From contig JAJEKB010021303.1 in the NCBI GenBank assembly GCA_022393335.1, forward strand, positions 1,046,556 through 1,110,555: a stretch of 64,000 nt of DNA, given 5' to 3'. This DNA is from Macrotrachela quadricornifera (Eukaryota > Rotifera > Eurotatoria > Philodinida > Philodinidae). Below are positions 12,035-24,942 of the stretch, one piece after another (the first letter of the stretch is position 1; the number at the start of each line of letters is the position of its first letter). Under the pieces are notes generated by a model, which saw only the letters and a program-made list of their open reading frames with translations, was not told the DNA's origin and searched no databases. Both the position numbers and the translations under genes were made by a program.

Positions 12035-12295
12035 ATGAGACTGACACTTGCCGTTATTATGTGTTTGGATATTTACACATCGTATTCAATTAAGGTAGTA
12101 ACAGGGGGTGCTACAGTTGGGACTCCATCAGCGATCTTAGCACTTGCTACGGTAACGCCAATCTTGCCAGCGGCAATCATAATTTTAACTGGTGTCGCAG
12201 TTCTAACGTCATCAGCAGTGCTGATTTATCCGATACAGTCGAGTACTATCCTTCTAGCAATATGTTTTTTACCATTTTGCAAAAATTTTTATTAA
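12035..12295 (+). CDS. Candidate small secreted or membrane protein, 86 aa
   Basis: An ATG-started frame encodes a hydrophobic peptide. Residues 1-17 (MRLTLAVIMCLDIYTSY) look like a signal peptide. They are followed by two Ala/Val/Ile/Thr-rich stretches of membrane-spanning length (about residues 32-63) and a hydrophobic C-terminal end. The base composition is less AT-rich than the flanks. A TATA-like (TA)n tract lies about 90 bases upstream (11936-11952) and an AATAAA at 12355-12360. I know no family for it. It could be a real orphan gene, a single exon of a larger gene, or chance; the signal-like start plus flanking signals favour a gene weakly. Confidence 0.35.
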   Translation: MRLTLAVIMCLDIYTSYSIKVVTGGATVGTPSAILALATVTPILPAAIIILTGVAVLTSSAVLIYPIQSSTILLAICFLPFCKNFY

Positions 12296-12360
12296 TTGTG
12301 TGTTGCTTCGATAAAGTGTTTTCACAGTTGTGATCGTTTTCTTTTTTTTATATCAATAAA

Positions 12361-14363
12361 ACGAAACAAAATAAACAAACGTACACCAATAATTTAAAAT
12401 ATCAGCCCAAACGGTTTCATCTGGTAGCACTACCTTTTAGAACTATTGTATTAGATGCTAAGATTAATAATATGAATAGGATAAAATAAAAAAAAGAAAT
12501 TATCTTGTACCAATAAATGATTTAGCGATAATATTGAAAATTAGTTATATAGAATAGAATTCATTTCGAATACAAAAACTATTTAGTGATTAAAATTTGA
12601 AATAGAAAATATGACCATTTATTTTGAACCATTTGTTAGTTTATTTGGAATGATTAAAGCAGTAAAGTTACTGTTTTTGTCTATTATATTATTAAAAAAT
12701 AGAAAATTTGTAGACTTGATCTTTTTCATATGAAAATAATGATAAGATATAAAAATTAGTGTAATGAATTTTAGAAATGTTAATCTGTTTTATTACTGAT
12801 ACAGCATTTATTTTATTGTGAACATAACGATTCATATCACATAGAACACAACATTATATAGAAAAGTAAAGAAAAGAGAAAACAATGATATAATCGAGGT
12901 GAACGACAAGAGAACTCATACAGTATAGATAGTGAGATTTCCCCACATAAAAGATATCATGTCGGCGTAGTGTGCCTATCGACACCATTTTGAAAACATT
13001 TAATCAAGTTTTATATTTTAATGATATTTTCGAAAGATGGATCTCCTCTATAGAAAACCTTAATCTACAATTTTTCTGTTTCTCAATAATGTATATAAAA
13101 TAAAATCCGAACAAATATCTCTTAATTGCTTCGAGATTCTTTAACTTATCTGAAGCTGTGATATGAATAAACTTCAAGGTTTTATTAGAAACTAATCTAA
13201 TCAGACCAGTAGCAGAAGAAGTCGATGTTTTTATGCATAAAAAGTGCGCACATTTTAACGTATTAAAATGAAAGCTTTTAGATGTGAAGCATCGTCTTTT
13301 TCGTTCTTTGTATATATATGAATAATCAAAAAACTAAATAATCATTGAATTCTATTCATCTACTGCTTCTCTTGCGCTGTCATTTGACTTAAGGGTAGAT
13401 GTAACACAGAGAACTTGCGATAGCAATTACTACCGAAGATAATTAAATCTTGAATCACTTTTTTGACAAAAAATCTGTTTATGTAGTTTATCATTACATT
13501 GAACGTGACTGTCTTTCAAAAATATAAATATCCTTTTTTGTGAATATTGTAATTGCTCTTCTAGTCAATTTATTTTTTTTTTCATAGAAATGATTTCTTT
13601 ATAATACAAATAGAAGGTTAAATAAAGATTGAAAAATATAACTGTCAACGACATCTCAACATGATTGTGATCAATGGTAAAAAACATTGTTTTTTTTTTA
13701 TTACTTAAATCGCTCAATATGACATAAATATTGATATTGTATCTGCATTCAATTATTTCTGATTCATTATCAACAGATGAGTATTTGAAATGGACCAATA
13801 ATATGTAGAACTAATGAATATATATGTATGTCAAACAAAATGACTCAACCTGTTTTTCTTTTCTATACATTAATATTTCTTTTTCTGCCAAACATCGTTA
13901 CACAAAAAACATATATATATGTTAGTCGCTGCCTGAAAATTTTTAAAACAACTCATCCAGTCAACTCACATTTATAATTGTGAAGCAAAATTGCACAATA
14001 ATTGAGTAAGTTTTTTTTATATAAAATATAAATATGTAGAACGATAGGACTAACAGAATCTATTACAATAATTATCGAAAACATGTAATCAGATTCAAAA
14101 TGAAAAACATCGATATATTTACATATAAAAAGTGCGCATTTTAAGGTGTGAAACATTATTTTTTTTTGTGAATAGAAAATATATTAACACAGGTTGATTA
14201 CTATGAAGGTTTACCGATCATTAACTCGTTTTACTTCGCATAACATATAAAAACATTGGTTTTCTTTTGTTACTTATCTGAATATAGATCATATGAATAA
14301 AAGAATAATGAATCTATCAATTTTTCTTATTCCATTAAAGAATTATTTTAGATTTTAATACTA
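12361..14363. other. Intergenic, no gene seen
   Basis: AT-rich spacer. A phrase AAAAAGTGCGCA(C/T)ATTTTAA occurs twice, near 13240 and 14130. No exon-like frame is visible. Confidence 0.45.
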
Positions 14364-15884
14364 ATGGATACAGATATTTCATCAAATAATGATTCACCTT
14401 TAAAAGGAATTCGATCAGGTGCACTTGTTCGACCAGAACCACTTTTTCATAGAAAAACACGATTAATTATTGATACACATTATAATGTTGAACATAATTT
14501 ATTAAGAAATGGTCTTGAAGAAACTGAATTTGAAAATATTAATTTAATCTCATTAGAAAAATTATTTGATAATCATAATGAAGTATTTCTTGGTTTTGGT
14601 TTACCAAATGTTTATTTAACAATTCCAAATGAAAATTATGATGGATATATTAAATTTGCTGCTTTTATGTTTTGGCGTCAATTAAGTGCAGTTATACCAA
14701 CAAAAGGTCGTGTTCAATCAGGTTTTCTTATTCGATTTCGAGATATACCAAAAAATACTATTGAAATAATTCGTCAATCAATGATAAAACATTCAAATCA
14801 ACGACATGTTTCATGTGCATACGCAAGTGCATGTGTATTAGATTCATCTGGATTAACTAGTGGAAATTCTAATTTAGGAAATCATTTTGGTGCTCGTGCT
14901 TTATTTCAACAAATATTTGAAAATGGTTTAGAAATTGAAGGTAAATCTTTAACATTAGATTTTATTCGAACAACACGATTAACACTTGAAGAACATTTTC
15001 ATCAAGTAAGAAAGAAAGAATTAACAAGTTTAGGACGAGTTTGTAAAAAAGTTATAAACGAATGTACATCATCAAATGATAAAAATCGTGCACCATTACT
15101 TGAAATTAATAATATTCCAACTAATCCAATTATTGAATTAAATGATATTTCATTAACACGTTTAGAAATTTCTCGTCCAGGAAGATTTGGAGCAATAATA
15201 AGAAAAATTTGGGGATCACATACATTATTTAAAGTTATACCAAATAGAAAAAAAATTGATATTAATAATTATCTTCCAGAAACTTTATTAGCTTTTCCAT
15301 CAAAAAATCCGGATTTATTTACAAGAATTAAAAAATATTTTCTTTTTTCTCGACCTGTTGTTGTAACAATACGTAGACAAATGGCAAAACTTTGGGATGA
15401 TCATGGAGAATTTTCCGGTGCTTCATTAGCATCAATGATGACTATTCATACATCAACTGAACCACATCCATATAATATTGTTATTACAGGAAGTCATTTA
15501 ATAGGTATGCATAGTAATCCATTTTTAAATTTAAAAGCTGTTGATTGGATATTATCGAAACATGTTCTTATATCGGGTTATGATGATGATGTACGTTTTG
15601 CTGGTGAAGCTTGGATGGAACATAAAGAAACAGGTGTAATTATGCATATAACAAATAATTCAGGAACTTATAAACCAAATAGTCAACATCTTATTAAAGC
15701 TGCTCAGTTTATATCTGATGCCGTTCCAGGATTGAAAATTGAAACTCATGAAAATCTTGATCCTATTGCATTACCGTCTCATGCACTTAATCAACAACAA
15801 AAGACTTTATTTACATTTAAAAATATTATTTTTATTATTATTGTAGCATTCATCGTTTGGTTATTATTTTCTTATTTTAAGTAG
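14364..15884 (+). CDS. Intronless 506-aa tail-anchored protein, unknown function
   Basis: A single uninterrupted frame of 506 codons with strong codon bias. The last 20 residues (486-505, NIIFIIIVAFIVWLLFSYF) form a hydrophobic helix with almost no tail, typical of a tail-anchored protein whose body faces the cytosol. In the body, residues 147-161 (RHVSCAYASACVLDS) and 411-438 (RFAGEAWME, then ITNNSGTYKP) are the most motif-like. The second resembles the GE...NxSGxYxP signature I associate with C-terminal domains of some bacterial and protist proteins, which suggests but does not prove horizontal origin. There is no signal peptide. The lack of introns contrasts with the small introns of its neighbours. 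A poly(A)-type AATAAA appears only about 300 bases downstream. I do not recognise the family and assign no enzyme activity. Confidence 0.85.
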   Translation: MDTDISSNNDSPLKGIRSGALVRPEPLFHRKTRLIIDTHYNVEHNLLRNGLEETEFENINLISLEKLFDNHNEVFLGFGLPNVYLTIPNENYDGYIKFAAFMFWRQLSAVIPTKGRVQSGFLIRFRDIPKNTIEIIRQSMIKHSNQRHVSCAYASACVLDSSGLTSGNSNLGNHFGARALFQQIFENGLEIEGKSLTLDFIRTTRLTLEEHFHQVRKKELTSLGRVCKKVINECTSSNDKNRAPLLEINNIPTNPIIELNDISLTRLEISRPGRFGAIIRKIWGSHTLFKVIPNRKKIDINNYLPETLLAFPSKNPDLFTRIKKYFLFSRPVVVTIRRQMAKLWDDHGEFSGASLASMMTIHTSTEPHPYNIVITGSHLIGMHSNPFLNLKAVDWILSKHVLISGYDDDVRFAGEAWMEHKETGVIMHITNNSGTYKPNSQHLIKAAQFISDAVPGLKIETHENLDPIALPSHALNQQQKTLFTFKNIIFIIIVAFIVWLLFSYFK

Positions 15885-18800
15885 AATTTTTCATTTTGTA
15901 AAAGATTATCATTAGGGCACAAAATGCTTATCACTTATTAACTATTTTTTTATTTTATATCATATATATATCATCTTCTATACAACAGTATAAATTTATA
16001 TTTTTATTTATTTACTTCTAGAAGTATCGAAAAGGAATTCCTTATAATGGTAGAGAAAAAGATGTTAAGAAAGAATATTGTTTTTTCCAAGTTTTTTTTT
16101 GCAAACAGCTGTACTAATATACTCATATCTAAGATTATAAGACAGTTTATGTAATATCAAGTATTATTTATAGATTGTTTAACTTAAATAAATAAACTAA
16201 TATCAAATAATACAAAATCAATGAGAAACTTATTTGAAAAGCTTTGTTTGAAATATATAATTTCATTGCTGTTTCATCTATAATTAATAAAAAAATTATT
16301 TTGAAATTACAATCTAAATAAAGTCGAATAAACTTTTTTTCAAATTTGATCGTTGTTGAAATTTCACTTGTACTTATTGTTGTTTCTTATAAAAAAAATC
16401 AATTCAAAAAGGATGAACGAGGTATTTAAACTCGAAATTTTCAGTTTGTATACGTATTCATGTTTCATAATTTACAATATTAAAATCACCTCCATCTAAA
16501 CTCCTATGCTCATCATAATTAGTAATAATTAAGATTAGCACTAATTATTCTTTCAGTAATTGATAGTATTAAGCTTTTTTTTGAGAATTAGATTTGGAAT
16601 CACCATATCTATTATTAAGAATTAACTTCTAGTCTTAGTCATATGCTAATCTTCGAATTAAATGTATTCTACGATAAATAGAACTAGCCGTCTCACTTTA
16701 CTTTTTGAGCAGTTTCCAGAATCTTTTGACATTTTTCTATAAATCTTGATATACATTAGATAATCAATGGAAAAGCTTCTGGCTGAAGGCAAGGATAAGA
16801 AAGACATCCGTGGTAAAAGGTCAGCTAAAAATGACGACTAATCACTGAGAACTATGATCCCCTTTCGATGCAATTAAAATATACGATATGGTATCAATAG
16901 ATAAATCCAATAAATCTCGAAGAAAATAAATTTCGATAGTCTCACAACAAGTAGCGCTCATCCTACAGATTCGCTCGCCCTTTTCTGAAAGAAAATTTTG
17001 TATGATTATTCAGTCTTCTTAATCATTTGAAAGATAGAAAGCAAACGTCTATTCTTTACCTATTATCCTTTTATCGAAATATTTGCTATCTGTAAATCAT
17101 ATATAAATGATAATTATTCTTTTAATTTACTTCTTCGTGGAATAAATCTTATTTATTATATCTATGTCAAAGACTATCACTCGGTAGGAATTTGTGTATG
17201 AAAACTTGAAAATATGATTCTCAGACGATTATGTGAAACAGTATTCTCTTCCACTTTGAAATGTAATTTCTTGTAACTAACTATACAAACTACATTAGTC
17301 GGACCCAATGTCTCCTTTGGCAGAAGTAGCTTTATCAAAACGTGAAATTGAGTAACACATTGGTCATCAGATGTCACCTCTCTACACTCCTAAAGTCAAG
17401 TATGGAATATAAGATGTAATATTGTTTAAAACAGCTCTTCTTCGTCATCTATAAAAAATATTGAAGTAAATTTATCATAGTTTTATGAAAACTCCGATTG
17501 ATTATTTCTGTACTCATATGTATTTTACTTTTAAAATATTATGATGCACTGCAAACATTGTAATTTATATTTTGATTAGAATGCAATACCAGTGTTGAAA
17601 GTATATCTTCACTTATTTTAGCAAATTGATTTGAGAGAGTGTGTATAAAATTAGGAAAAAACTAACATCTAATTTGATATTATTTAAAAATGCAATACAG
17701 TGAAAATCGAGTTAGAATAAAAGTCAATAGATTTTTGAGAAAGCATCAATAAAAATGTTAATGATTTTAAATTTTAAAATGAAAATCATATTTGTCAAAT
17801 CAGTAATTCTGTGCATTATTCTCAAATATACTATTTCATACAATATCCTTTTACTGTAAACAGTAATCTTCAACGATCTCTCATAATAACGGTTTCAATA
17901 AAGAATTATATATTAAACTAAAAATCGCTGACTTTTTTCTTTAGTTATAAAAGTATTACAGTATGTCTTTTGTCAGATCAAGTTAATTACAACATGAATA
18001 TTGTGCAGATTTATATTCTCTGTAAAAATTCAATTAATGATAGTTTTGTTACAAACTTTTATTCTAGTTTGACATACTTTCAAAAAATCTCCTGTATAAG
18101 CACTTATTCATTTGTCAGCATAGCTTCAAATGCGCCATATATAGTTAGTTGGTCTCACATTCAGCCTCAATAAATTGTTCAATAGTTCATTCACTGTACT
18201 TTTTCTGATTCTATCAAGATGATTGATATATAACCGAATGGATCTTATTTTGATGACAAATATGTCTCAATGCTAGAAAGTGTCAGCAAAGAGTAAACAA
18301 CGATATAAAGGACAAATTAGTTAGAATAATAACGTGCTCAGAAGAATTCAATGCTAACGCTGATTTTCTTACCGAAATAGTCAATAACCAAAGTGCTACG
18401 AGTATTCAGTAAGAAAAAAGACAACAGATTACTTCAAAGAAATCCTGCAAACGATTGAGAGATTGAGTATATATGCAACAATCGAATTTATTTATGTTAA
18501 AAAAGGAGTCTGCACAATACTTATTGATCATTAAATTTAAATAAAACATAATTGACTTTTCAATTTGATGGATTAAATGATCAGTCACAATCAAACAACT
18601 CGTCTTTTTGAAAGAGACTAACTCAATTTAAAGAGTTTCAGCAAGCTATGATACAGGATATTCGTAAATTCTTTCAATTTGAAAGCAATCTAGACGAACG
18701 AATTCGAATATGCTAGGATAATCAGATAACATAGATGTTATGAAAAAATGCTAATCGCCTTTCAATGCTCCTTTAATAAACAAAAATAAAATGCCACTTA

Positions 18801-18978
18801 GACGTTGGGATTTGATGATCAAGTTTCGTATTGTAACTAGGCTGAAATATAGATGACCTTACCTCAAATCACCATTATTTCAAAAATAAAAGTTTCTTTC
18901 CTTCACTTAGAGTACGGAGAGTTCTTGAACATTTTTTGGACATTTGCATGTATCACAAGCTCTTCAGTACAGAACTTA
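15885..18978. other. Intergenic up to scaffold gap, no gene seen
   Basis: About 3 kb of AT-rich sequence. Short frames exist, for example 17177-17377 minus, but none shows a motif, splice context or codon bias. No terminal repeats were recognised. Confidence 0.45.
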
Positions 18979-19378
18979 NNNNNNNNNNNNNNNNNNNNNN
19001 NNNNNNNNNNNNNNNNNNNNNNNNNNNNNNNNNNNNNNNNNNNNNNNNNNNNNNNNNNNNNNNNNNNNNNNNNNNNNNNNNNNNNNNNNNNNNNNNNNNN
19101 NNNNNNNNNNNNNNNNNNNNNNNNNNNNNNNNNNNNNNNNNNNNNNNNNNNNNNNNNNNNNNNNNNNNNNNNNNNNNNNNNNNNNNNNNNNNNNNNNNNN
19201 NNNNNNNNNNNNNNNNNNNNNNNNNNNNNNNNNNNNNNNNNNNNNNNNNNNNNNNNNNNNNNNNNNNNNNNNNNNNNNNNNNNNNNNNNNNNNNNNNNNN
19301 NNNNNNNNNNNNNNNNNNNNNNNNNNNNNNNNNNNNNNNNNNNNNNNNNNNNNNNNNNNNNNNNNNNNNNNNNNNNNN
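18979..19378. other. Assembly gap (400 N)
   Basis: A run of exactly 400 N joins two contigs. Frames that appear to cross it are artefacts. The true distance and the relative order here depend on scaffolding. Confidence 0.99.
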
Positions 19379-20216
19379 TCTGTTCAGAACCCAACGGTAC
19401 AATTGGCGCGCTCTTCGCACATATGTTCACAAAGAAGATATTTAGAAGAAAGGAAAGCTATTTAACAATTGCTATAAATAGAGTAGGTTATATTGTAATC
19501 TAGGCGAAATCTTCGTTGATTTTCAATGTCGTTTTATGATTGATGCCTATGGAGACTAAACAACAAGACTTCAAGCGATAGCTTTGTCTTTTAACATATG
19601 TCTATATAAATCTTACCCAAAAGATTTCACGTGTAGTAGTCAACAAAGAAAAACCTTTATATTAGAATGAATCTCGAACATAAGTTCACGAACCTCAAAT
19701 ATTCTTTGATCAAACTTAAAATAATGAGTTCATCAAAAAACAGTGAAGAGTTAAATTAAAAAAGTCTTTCTGACTTCAAATTCGCATTTTCAGTGATTGA
19801 TAACTATCTATCAAGTTTTATAACAAACTATGATTTATTCATTTATCATTATTTAATAACTACCACTATTAAAACACCAACCTCGAATTTAGATTCTCCA
19901 TACCCAACTATCTTTGATGGAGTTGTACTGGAGAGAGTTAATATATTATTTATTTATTAATTACCTGGTAAAAATCTTGGAGCAACCGTTTTAAGAAAAA
20001 TAATAAAAATAAAAATAACTATTAATTATTTATTAACTTATTAAACTCCAATTTGACTCTAAATCTTTTTACTTTAAGGCTCAGCTCACACCCAAAAAAA
20101 AGTTGATTTTGGTCAAATTTATCGATCTTTTTAAATAGCATATATGATAGAGAATCATGTCCGCTACCGAATTCACTATAGTTCATTTATTTTCCGATGG
20201 ATTTTAAGAGTTTTAG

Positions 20217-20492
20217 AGAGGTTTCACTGAAAACCGTTATTTAAGAAAAACGACATCTTTCGAACATCTTGATATTTTGAGAAATTCTTGTGTTTCACAA
20301 ACTAAAAGAAGAGATTTAGAACGAGTAAAAACAACAATAATAGTTGCTGCAAGTACTGTTTTGACTAAAAGTGATGGTGAAAGTGCATATACCCAAAATG
20401 AGGAAAACCTCGATTGCATTGCCAATGATATTACATTAGAACTATTGGATGGTGATATAACTGATGTCTATGAAGCAGGTAGTGATGATTGA
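20217..20492 (+). CDS. Candidate 3'-terminal exon of an unrecognised gene
   Basis: The frame is open from a good acceptor (AAGAGTTTTAG, ending 20216) to TGA at 20490-20492, giving about 91 residues. There is no ATG near its start. The first half is basic (RKTT, KRRDLERVK). The end is acidic and hydrophilic (NDITLELLDGDITDVYEAGSDD split over 20407-20489). Codon use resembles the accepted genes more than the flanks do. No upstream exon was found, and the 400-N gap lies about 840 bases upstream, so the 5' part may be missing or the exon may be a relic. I recognise no domain. Confidence 0.35.
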   Translation, partial: RGFTENRYLRKTTSFEHLDILRNSCVSQTKRRDLERVKTTIIVAASTVLTKSDGESAYTQNEENLDCIANDITLELLDGDITDVYEAGSDD

Positions 20493-20686
20493 TTATCGAA
20501 ATATGAACACCGTTATTTCAAATTTTAAAAATACTAGTTACATTACTATCATATAATTCGTTGATCACATGTCATTTAGATGAATCTTTATTGTTTAAGA
20601 TAATAGAAAAACACTAGTACTAGACGAAAAGTCATGAAATACACTTCTAAAAAGTATTGTAGGTTTTTCTCAAAATGAGATTTTTT

Positions 20687-21012
20687 GTTCCTGTGCATCC
20701 CAGATTTCTCCGCCATTTTGGAAGTTACAAAGCTTGGGTTTATTTTAAATCGTAGCTAATATCTGGTAATATAACTTGACAGAGTCGGATTTCTCAATTT
20801 CATGATGGATGTCAAATGAAAAGAAAATGTTTGAGAACTTACACCCTACTCGTTTCATATCATGTCGGAGAAGTTCTTTAAAAACTAAACTGCAGAAAAA
20901 TTAATAAATCGAACTCTATTAAGTTGTAGCCCCAAGTATTAGAAACATTTTAAAACCAGCTCAAGTTTCCTAGCATTTAAAATGGTGGAGAAATCTGAGA
21001 CGCACGAAGAAC
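20687..21012. repeat. Diverged foldback repeat
   Basis: The left arm GTTCCTGTGCATCCCAGATT (then TCTCCGCCATTTT) pairs with the right arm, whose reverse complement is GTTCTTCGTGCGTCTCAGAT (then TTCTCCACCATTTT). The pairing resumes inward at CTAATATCTGG versus CTAATACTTGG. The arms are diverged and no coding content is seen. Confidence 0.6.
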
Positions 21013-23006
21013 TATATTTTGGACCTTAATCTTAAGCTATCTCTTGAAAGGCTCAATATTTCAAGCTGAAATTTTTACCACGAGGTGTCCAGCCCAAGAC
21101 ACATCTCCTCTGAAAGTTTCGTTACGATTGGATGTTCTAAGACAAAAATAAAATTTTGGATGGAGGATTGGGCCTTAATCTAGTTGACTGTATTCTCCAA
21201 TTGGTTTAGGTACATAAATATACAGACAAACTTCGGAAACAACCTCATGTACAACACTACGACCTAATTTTAACTAATATGATGGATTCCTCGAATCTGA
21301 AAACCCTTGGTGAAACTCCTGCTTTTTTCCATGTCACACTCCCTTCAGTCGAGGGAATATTATTTTGTACTCTGTACTTCAACTAATTGAATAATAATAA
21401 AATAGAAGATAAGATCTTTTCTATTCTTATGTGTCACTATTATATAGGGATCATTTTTGACAAAAAAGTCAAATGAGTGTTTTTTGAAAAAGTTTTGTTA
21501 GAAACAAAATCGATAATTATGGTTTTCATTGTTGAAAAAAAGAGATAGAGATGCATTGAATCATGTATTATAATATATCATGATCTGATTTTTTTTATAA
21601 GTTTTTCAAATGACCTTATTAAGAGCATAACTGTTTAGAAAGTTGTTACTATGAATTTTCAATTAATCACTAATCGAAGATCTACAAACTGAAGAAATCT
21701 TAGATGAATAATATGTATTCTAGTGAAGCTTTTAATTCTGTTTCTCCAACAACTCCTATGAAAAAAAGCTTCTCTTTTACCCCTTTTCTCTTTTCTGATA
21801 AAAAAAAGCTACTAGCGCAATTCCTCCAGTATTAAACATGATACACGTACTGCTGCTAATTTTTTAAAAATATTTTAAAAAAATTAATTATACCCTCTAA
21901 TAGTACATGAAATTCTATACCAGCTTCTGTATTTGTATTTTAGTTTATGCTTGAACAATATGGAAATAAATTGAGTATGATGAAGGTACCTCTATGTCTA
22001 CATTCCCAAATACGGTCTTTCCAGGTTTTTATATCTTTCAATAATATAGAAACACCTTTTTTTAAAAATAGTTATATATTCTGACAGAACTTAAAATTCT
22101 CTACTATTCCATACATTATTAAGCCACTTTGCATTTATTTGCTGGAAAATAATTTAATACAATAAAAACATCTTCAATTGACAAGTATGGAAAAATCCGC
22201 ATATTTTTGTATTTTTATTAGCATATGTTTCATACATAATAAATTTTCACAAAAATAATGATATATTGTGATCGCTCTTGAAATAGTTAACATTTCTTCA
22301 CTGTATTTAGATTATGTCTTAATGCATCAATGCAAAAGGATACATAAATGTATGGGATGATAGAGAATTCCGAGCTCTTGAAGAATATATAATCAGTACG
22401 TTAAAAAGTTAAGTTTACAATGATAAAAAATTTAAAGAATTATTGTTTATCTTAGTGACACAATTCACTATTTGAGAATGTGAATATCGATGTAGTTTCA
22501 TTACACTCAATTTATTTTCATATTATTCAATTATAAAGTAAATTACAAATGCATAAGCTGGTATAGACTTTCCTGTGCTATCAAATGGTATAATTCCTAT
22601 TTTGGAAATGTTCTTTTAGAGTGTCAAAGAAGGTTACCTATAGGGACTAACTTTTGCTTTTGGGAGATATATATCGAAATATACTTGGACATTATTTCTT
22701 ACTTTAGAGCATAGAACTCCAATAGGGATATACTCCGTAGATAGTTTAAGTAGAATTGAGCTGTACATCATCTCTGATGGTAGCATAAAAAAATGTCTGT
22801 CATGAAATGTGCTCGTCTTTCGAATCCGCATCTCATCCTATATGATGATCCTAAGAATTTGGCTGTCACGTTCTATGATAACTAATTAGAGACCAATTAA
22901 TTAATTAAAATGTTGATCACGGTCTGTGAGCGAAAAATGGGTCCAAATTTCTCCCCCTAAACACTACAACACTTTTAAATCGTGTTTCACAAAAGAACAT
23001 TTTTCT
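21013..23006. other. Intergenic, no gene seen
   Basis: AT-rich spacer without a credible gene or recognised element. Confidence 0.4.
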
Positions 23007-23606
23007 TTAACACATTCACGGCGATGGGGCCCACCGGTGGGCTCCACCTTGCATTTCATATTTTAATCTCTAAATACGTTTTATTAAAAAGCAGAACATA
23101 CTATAAGATTCAGCGTGAAAAGGTCTACAATTCCCATAGTAAAGCTTATTTTGAATGTGTAATTTCTGTTTTCAAACAAAGTAAAACTCTGTGTGACTAG
23201 CTTTAAGGTTGTGAAACGATCGTTTTTTTCTATATGAATCTGAACTTCCATTTTTCTTATTTCATCTTTTTATCATATAATATGATTTCGTGAAAAAAAA
23301 GACAAAATATGCCATAAGATGCAGCGTGAAATGCTCTACAATCTACATTGTAAAGTTTATTTCAATTATGTACGTTTGATTTTCGACTAAAGCAAAACTC
23401 TGTGTGATCAATTGTGTCAACCTCAAAAATTAGTCGCACACAGTATTGCCTTTTCTTCAAATGAAAAATATACAATTGAAATACGTTTTATGATGTAGAT
23501 TTTAGAGCTTTTCACGCCGCATCTTTTGGTGTATCTTGTTTTCTAATACACTGCATTTAGAGATGTCACTTTCTATGAAAATCGAATCGCCGTGAATATG
23601 TTAAGA
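23007..23606. mobile_element. TIR element with three GCAGCGTGAAA units
   Basis: The outer ends are inverted: TTTAACACATTCACGGCGA at the left and its reverse complement TCGCCGTGAATATGTTAAGA at the right. Inside are three copies of a unit of the type GATGCAGCGTGAAAAGCTCT then ACAATTTACATAGTAAAG. Two are direct (about 23105 and 23313) and one is inverted (about 23510). Near the left end is GGGGCCCACCGGTGGGCTCC, a perfect GC-rich inverted repeat. No transposase is present, so this is a non-autonomous foldback-like element of about 600 bp. Confidence 0.6.
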
Positions 23607-24593
23607 GTTATAAAGCTGAATAAAAATATTTCAAAAATCGATATTAGAAAACCAATAAAATATATTGAAGAAACATCTTCATTTTCTCTTCTCAACCATA
23701 AAAAATGACAGTTCCCTATTTTAAATCAATATGACTGATGATTTTTAATTTTGAACTAAAACAGCGGATGGGGCACAATAAATGTATCTCGAAGTATTTT
23801 TTCAATATTTTTATCGAACGGTGACGTATATAATTGAGTTTTTTTAAAAAATGGTTTGTATAATTCTCTGTAAAACACTATGAAAAGATTTGCTTCAATG
23901 AATAACTATAAAGTTATATCCAATTAACATTACAATATTCTGAAATAATATACTTTCGAATGCACATTTTTATAAAATGAATGATTTTATTCCATTTAGC
24001 AAAACAGATACAAAATCTTGTTTTAATTCAAGTTTCCACTGTTTTCAAATGTACTTTTTCTTTTAGAACCCAAAAGAAGATATTCAAATATGATTTCGAG
24101 TTTCTATTAATCGATCTGCTACAAAAAACAAATTGAAACTATCGATTGTTATTGTTATATACTTCGAGAGTATTGTAGAAAGCACTTTACAACATTTTTG
24201 ATCGTATGTAAATGAGAGGGAAAACATTTTCCTTCAACTTAATAATAAATCGAAGTATATGTGGTGTTTTATAAGTTTTGATACTCGACGACATTCGTTG
24301 ATATGGACGTCTAGAACAATATCTTTTCATTATGTTTTTATATCAGCTTCGAGTATTCATGACTGCCTTTCTAATGATATATAATTGAATAACATCCTCC
24401 CGTATAATACTAAAAATATAAACATAAGAATGTGATGATAAAATTTTCGAAATTGATCAATATTATGCAGAATGTATCTCGTACATATCTTGACCTAGAC
24501 AAATAATACAAATCTAGAATGTTTTTCTTAAAGATAAGCCGTGAAAAGCTCTACAAATATGTCAGTATAAACGCTTGCTGACTTGTTCTCATG

Positions 24594-24870
24594 GCATAGT
24601 TCATACTCAAAATGAACAAACTTCATGATGGTGATAATGAGTGTAACGAAAAATATTTCGAAGACTTTATTTTGTATATATCTCAGCTTGAGAAAAACAT
24701 ACGATCCTGAATTTTATGTTAAAAGATGCATCATAGAGATCTTTACAAAACCTATGCAAAAAGATCTCACTTGTAATACAAAAAAATTCTCGGAATATTT
24801 TTTTATTATATTCAATACGATGGGTAGTGGCACCATCATCAAGTTTGTTCATAGTGAGTATGAACTATGG
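24594..24870. repeat. Foldback repeat, ~277 bp
   Basis: CATAGTTCATACTCAAAATG then AACAAACTT at the left is matched, inverted, by CATAGTTCATACTCACTATG then AACAAACTT read from the right end, followed on both sides by GATGATGGTG-like sequence. The palindrome has a central portion containing GATCTTTACAAAACCTATGC. A further GCCGTGAAAAGCTCTACA motif lies just outside at 24539. Confidence 0.6.
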
Positions 24871-24942
24871 TATCAGAGTAAATCAGTATGTGTTTTTTTA
24901 GAGATTTTTTGTAGAGGTTTTCGTACTGCCTTTTTTAAAAAC

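Noticed and set aside
16415..16445. Phrase like the T arm of a tRNA (GAGGTATTTAAACTCGAAA)
   Set aside because: No cloverleaf, no A box and no terminator could be found around it.
18853..19503. Frames spanning the N run on both strands
   Set aside because: They consist mostly of unknown residues translated through the 400-N gap; the flanks show no domain.
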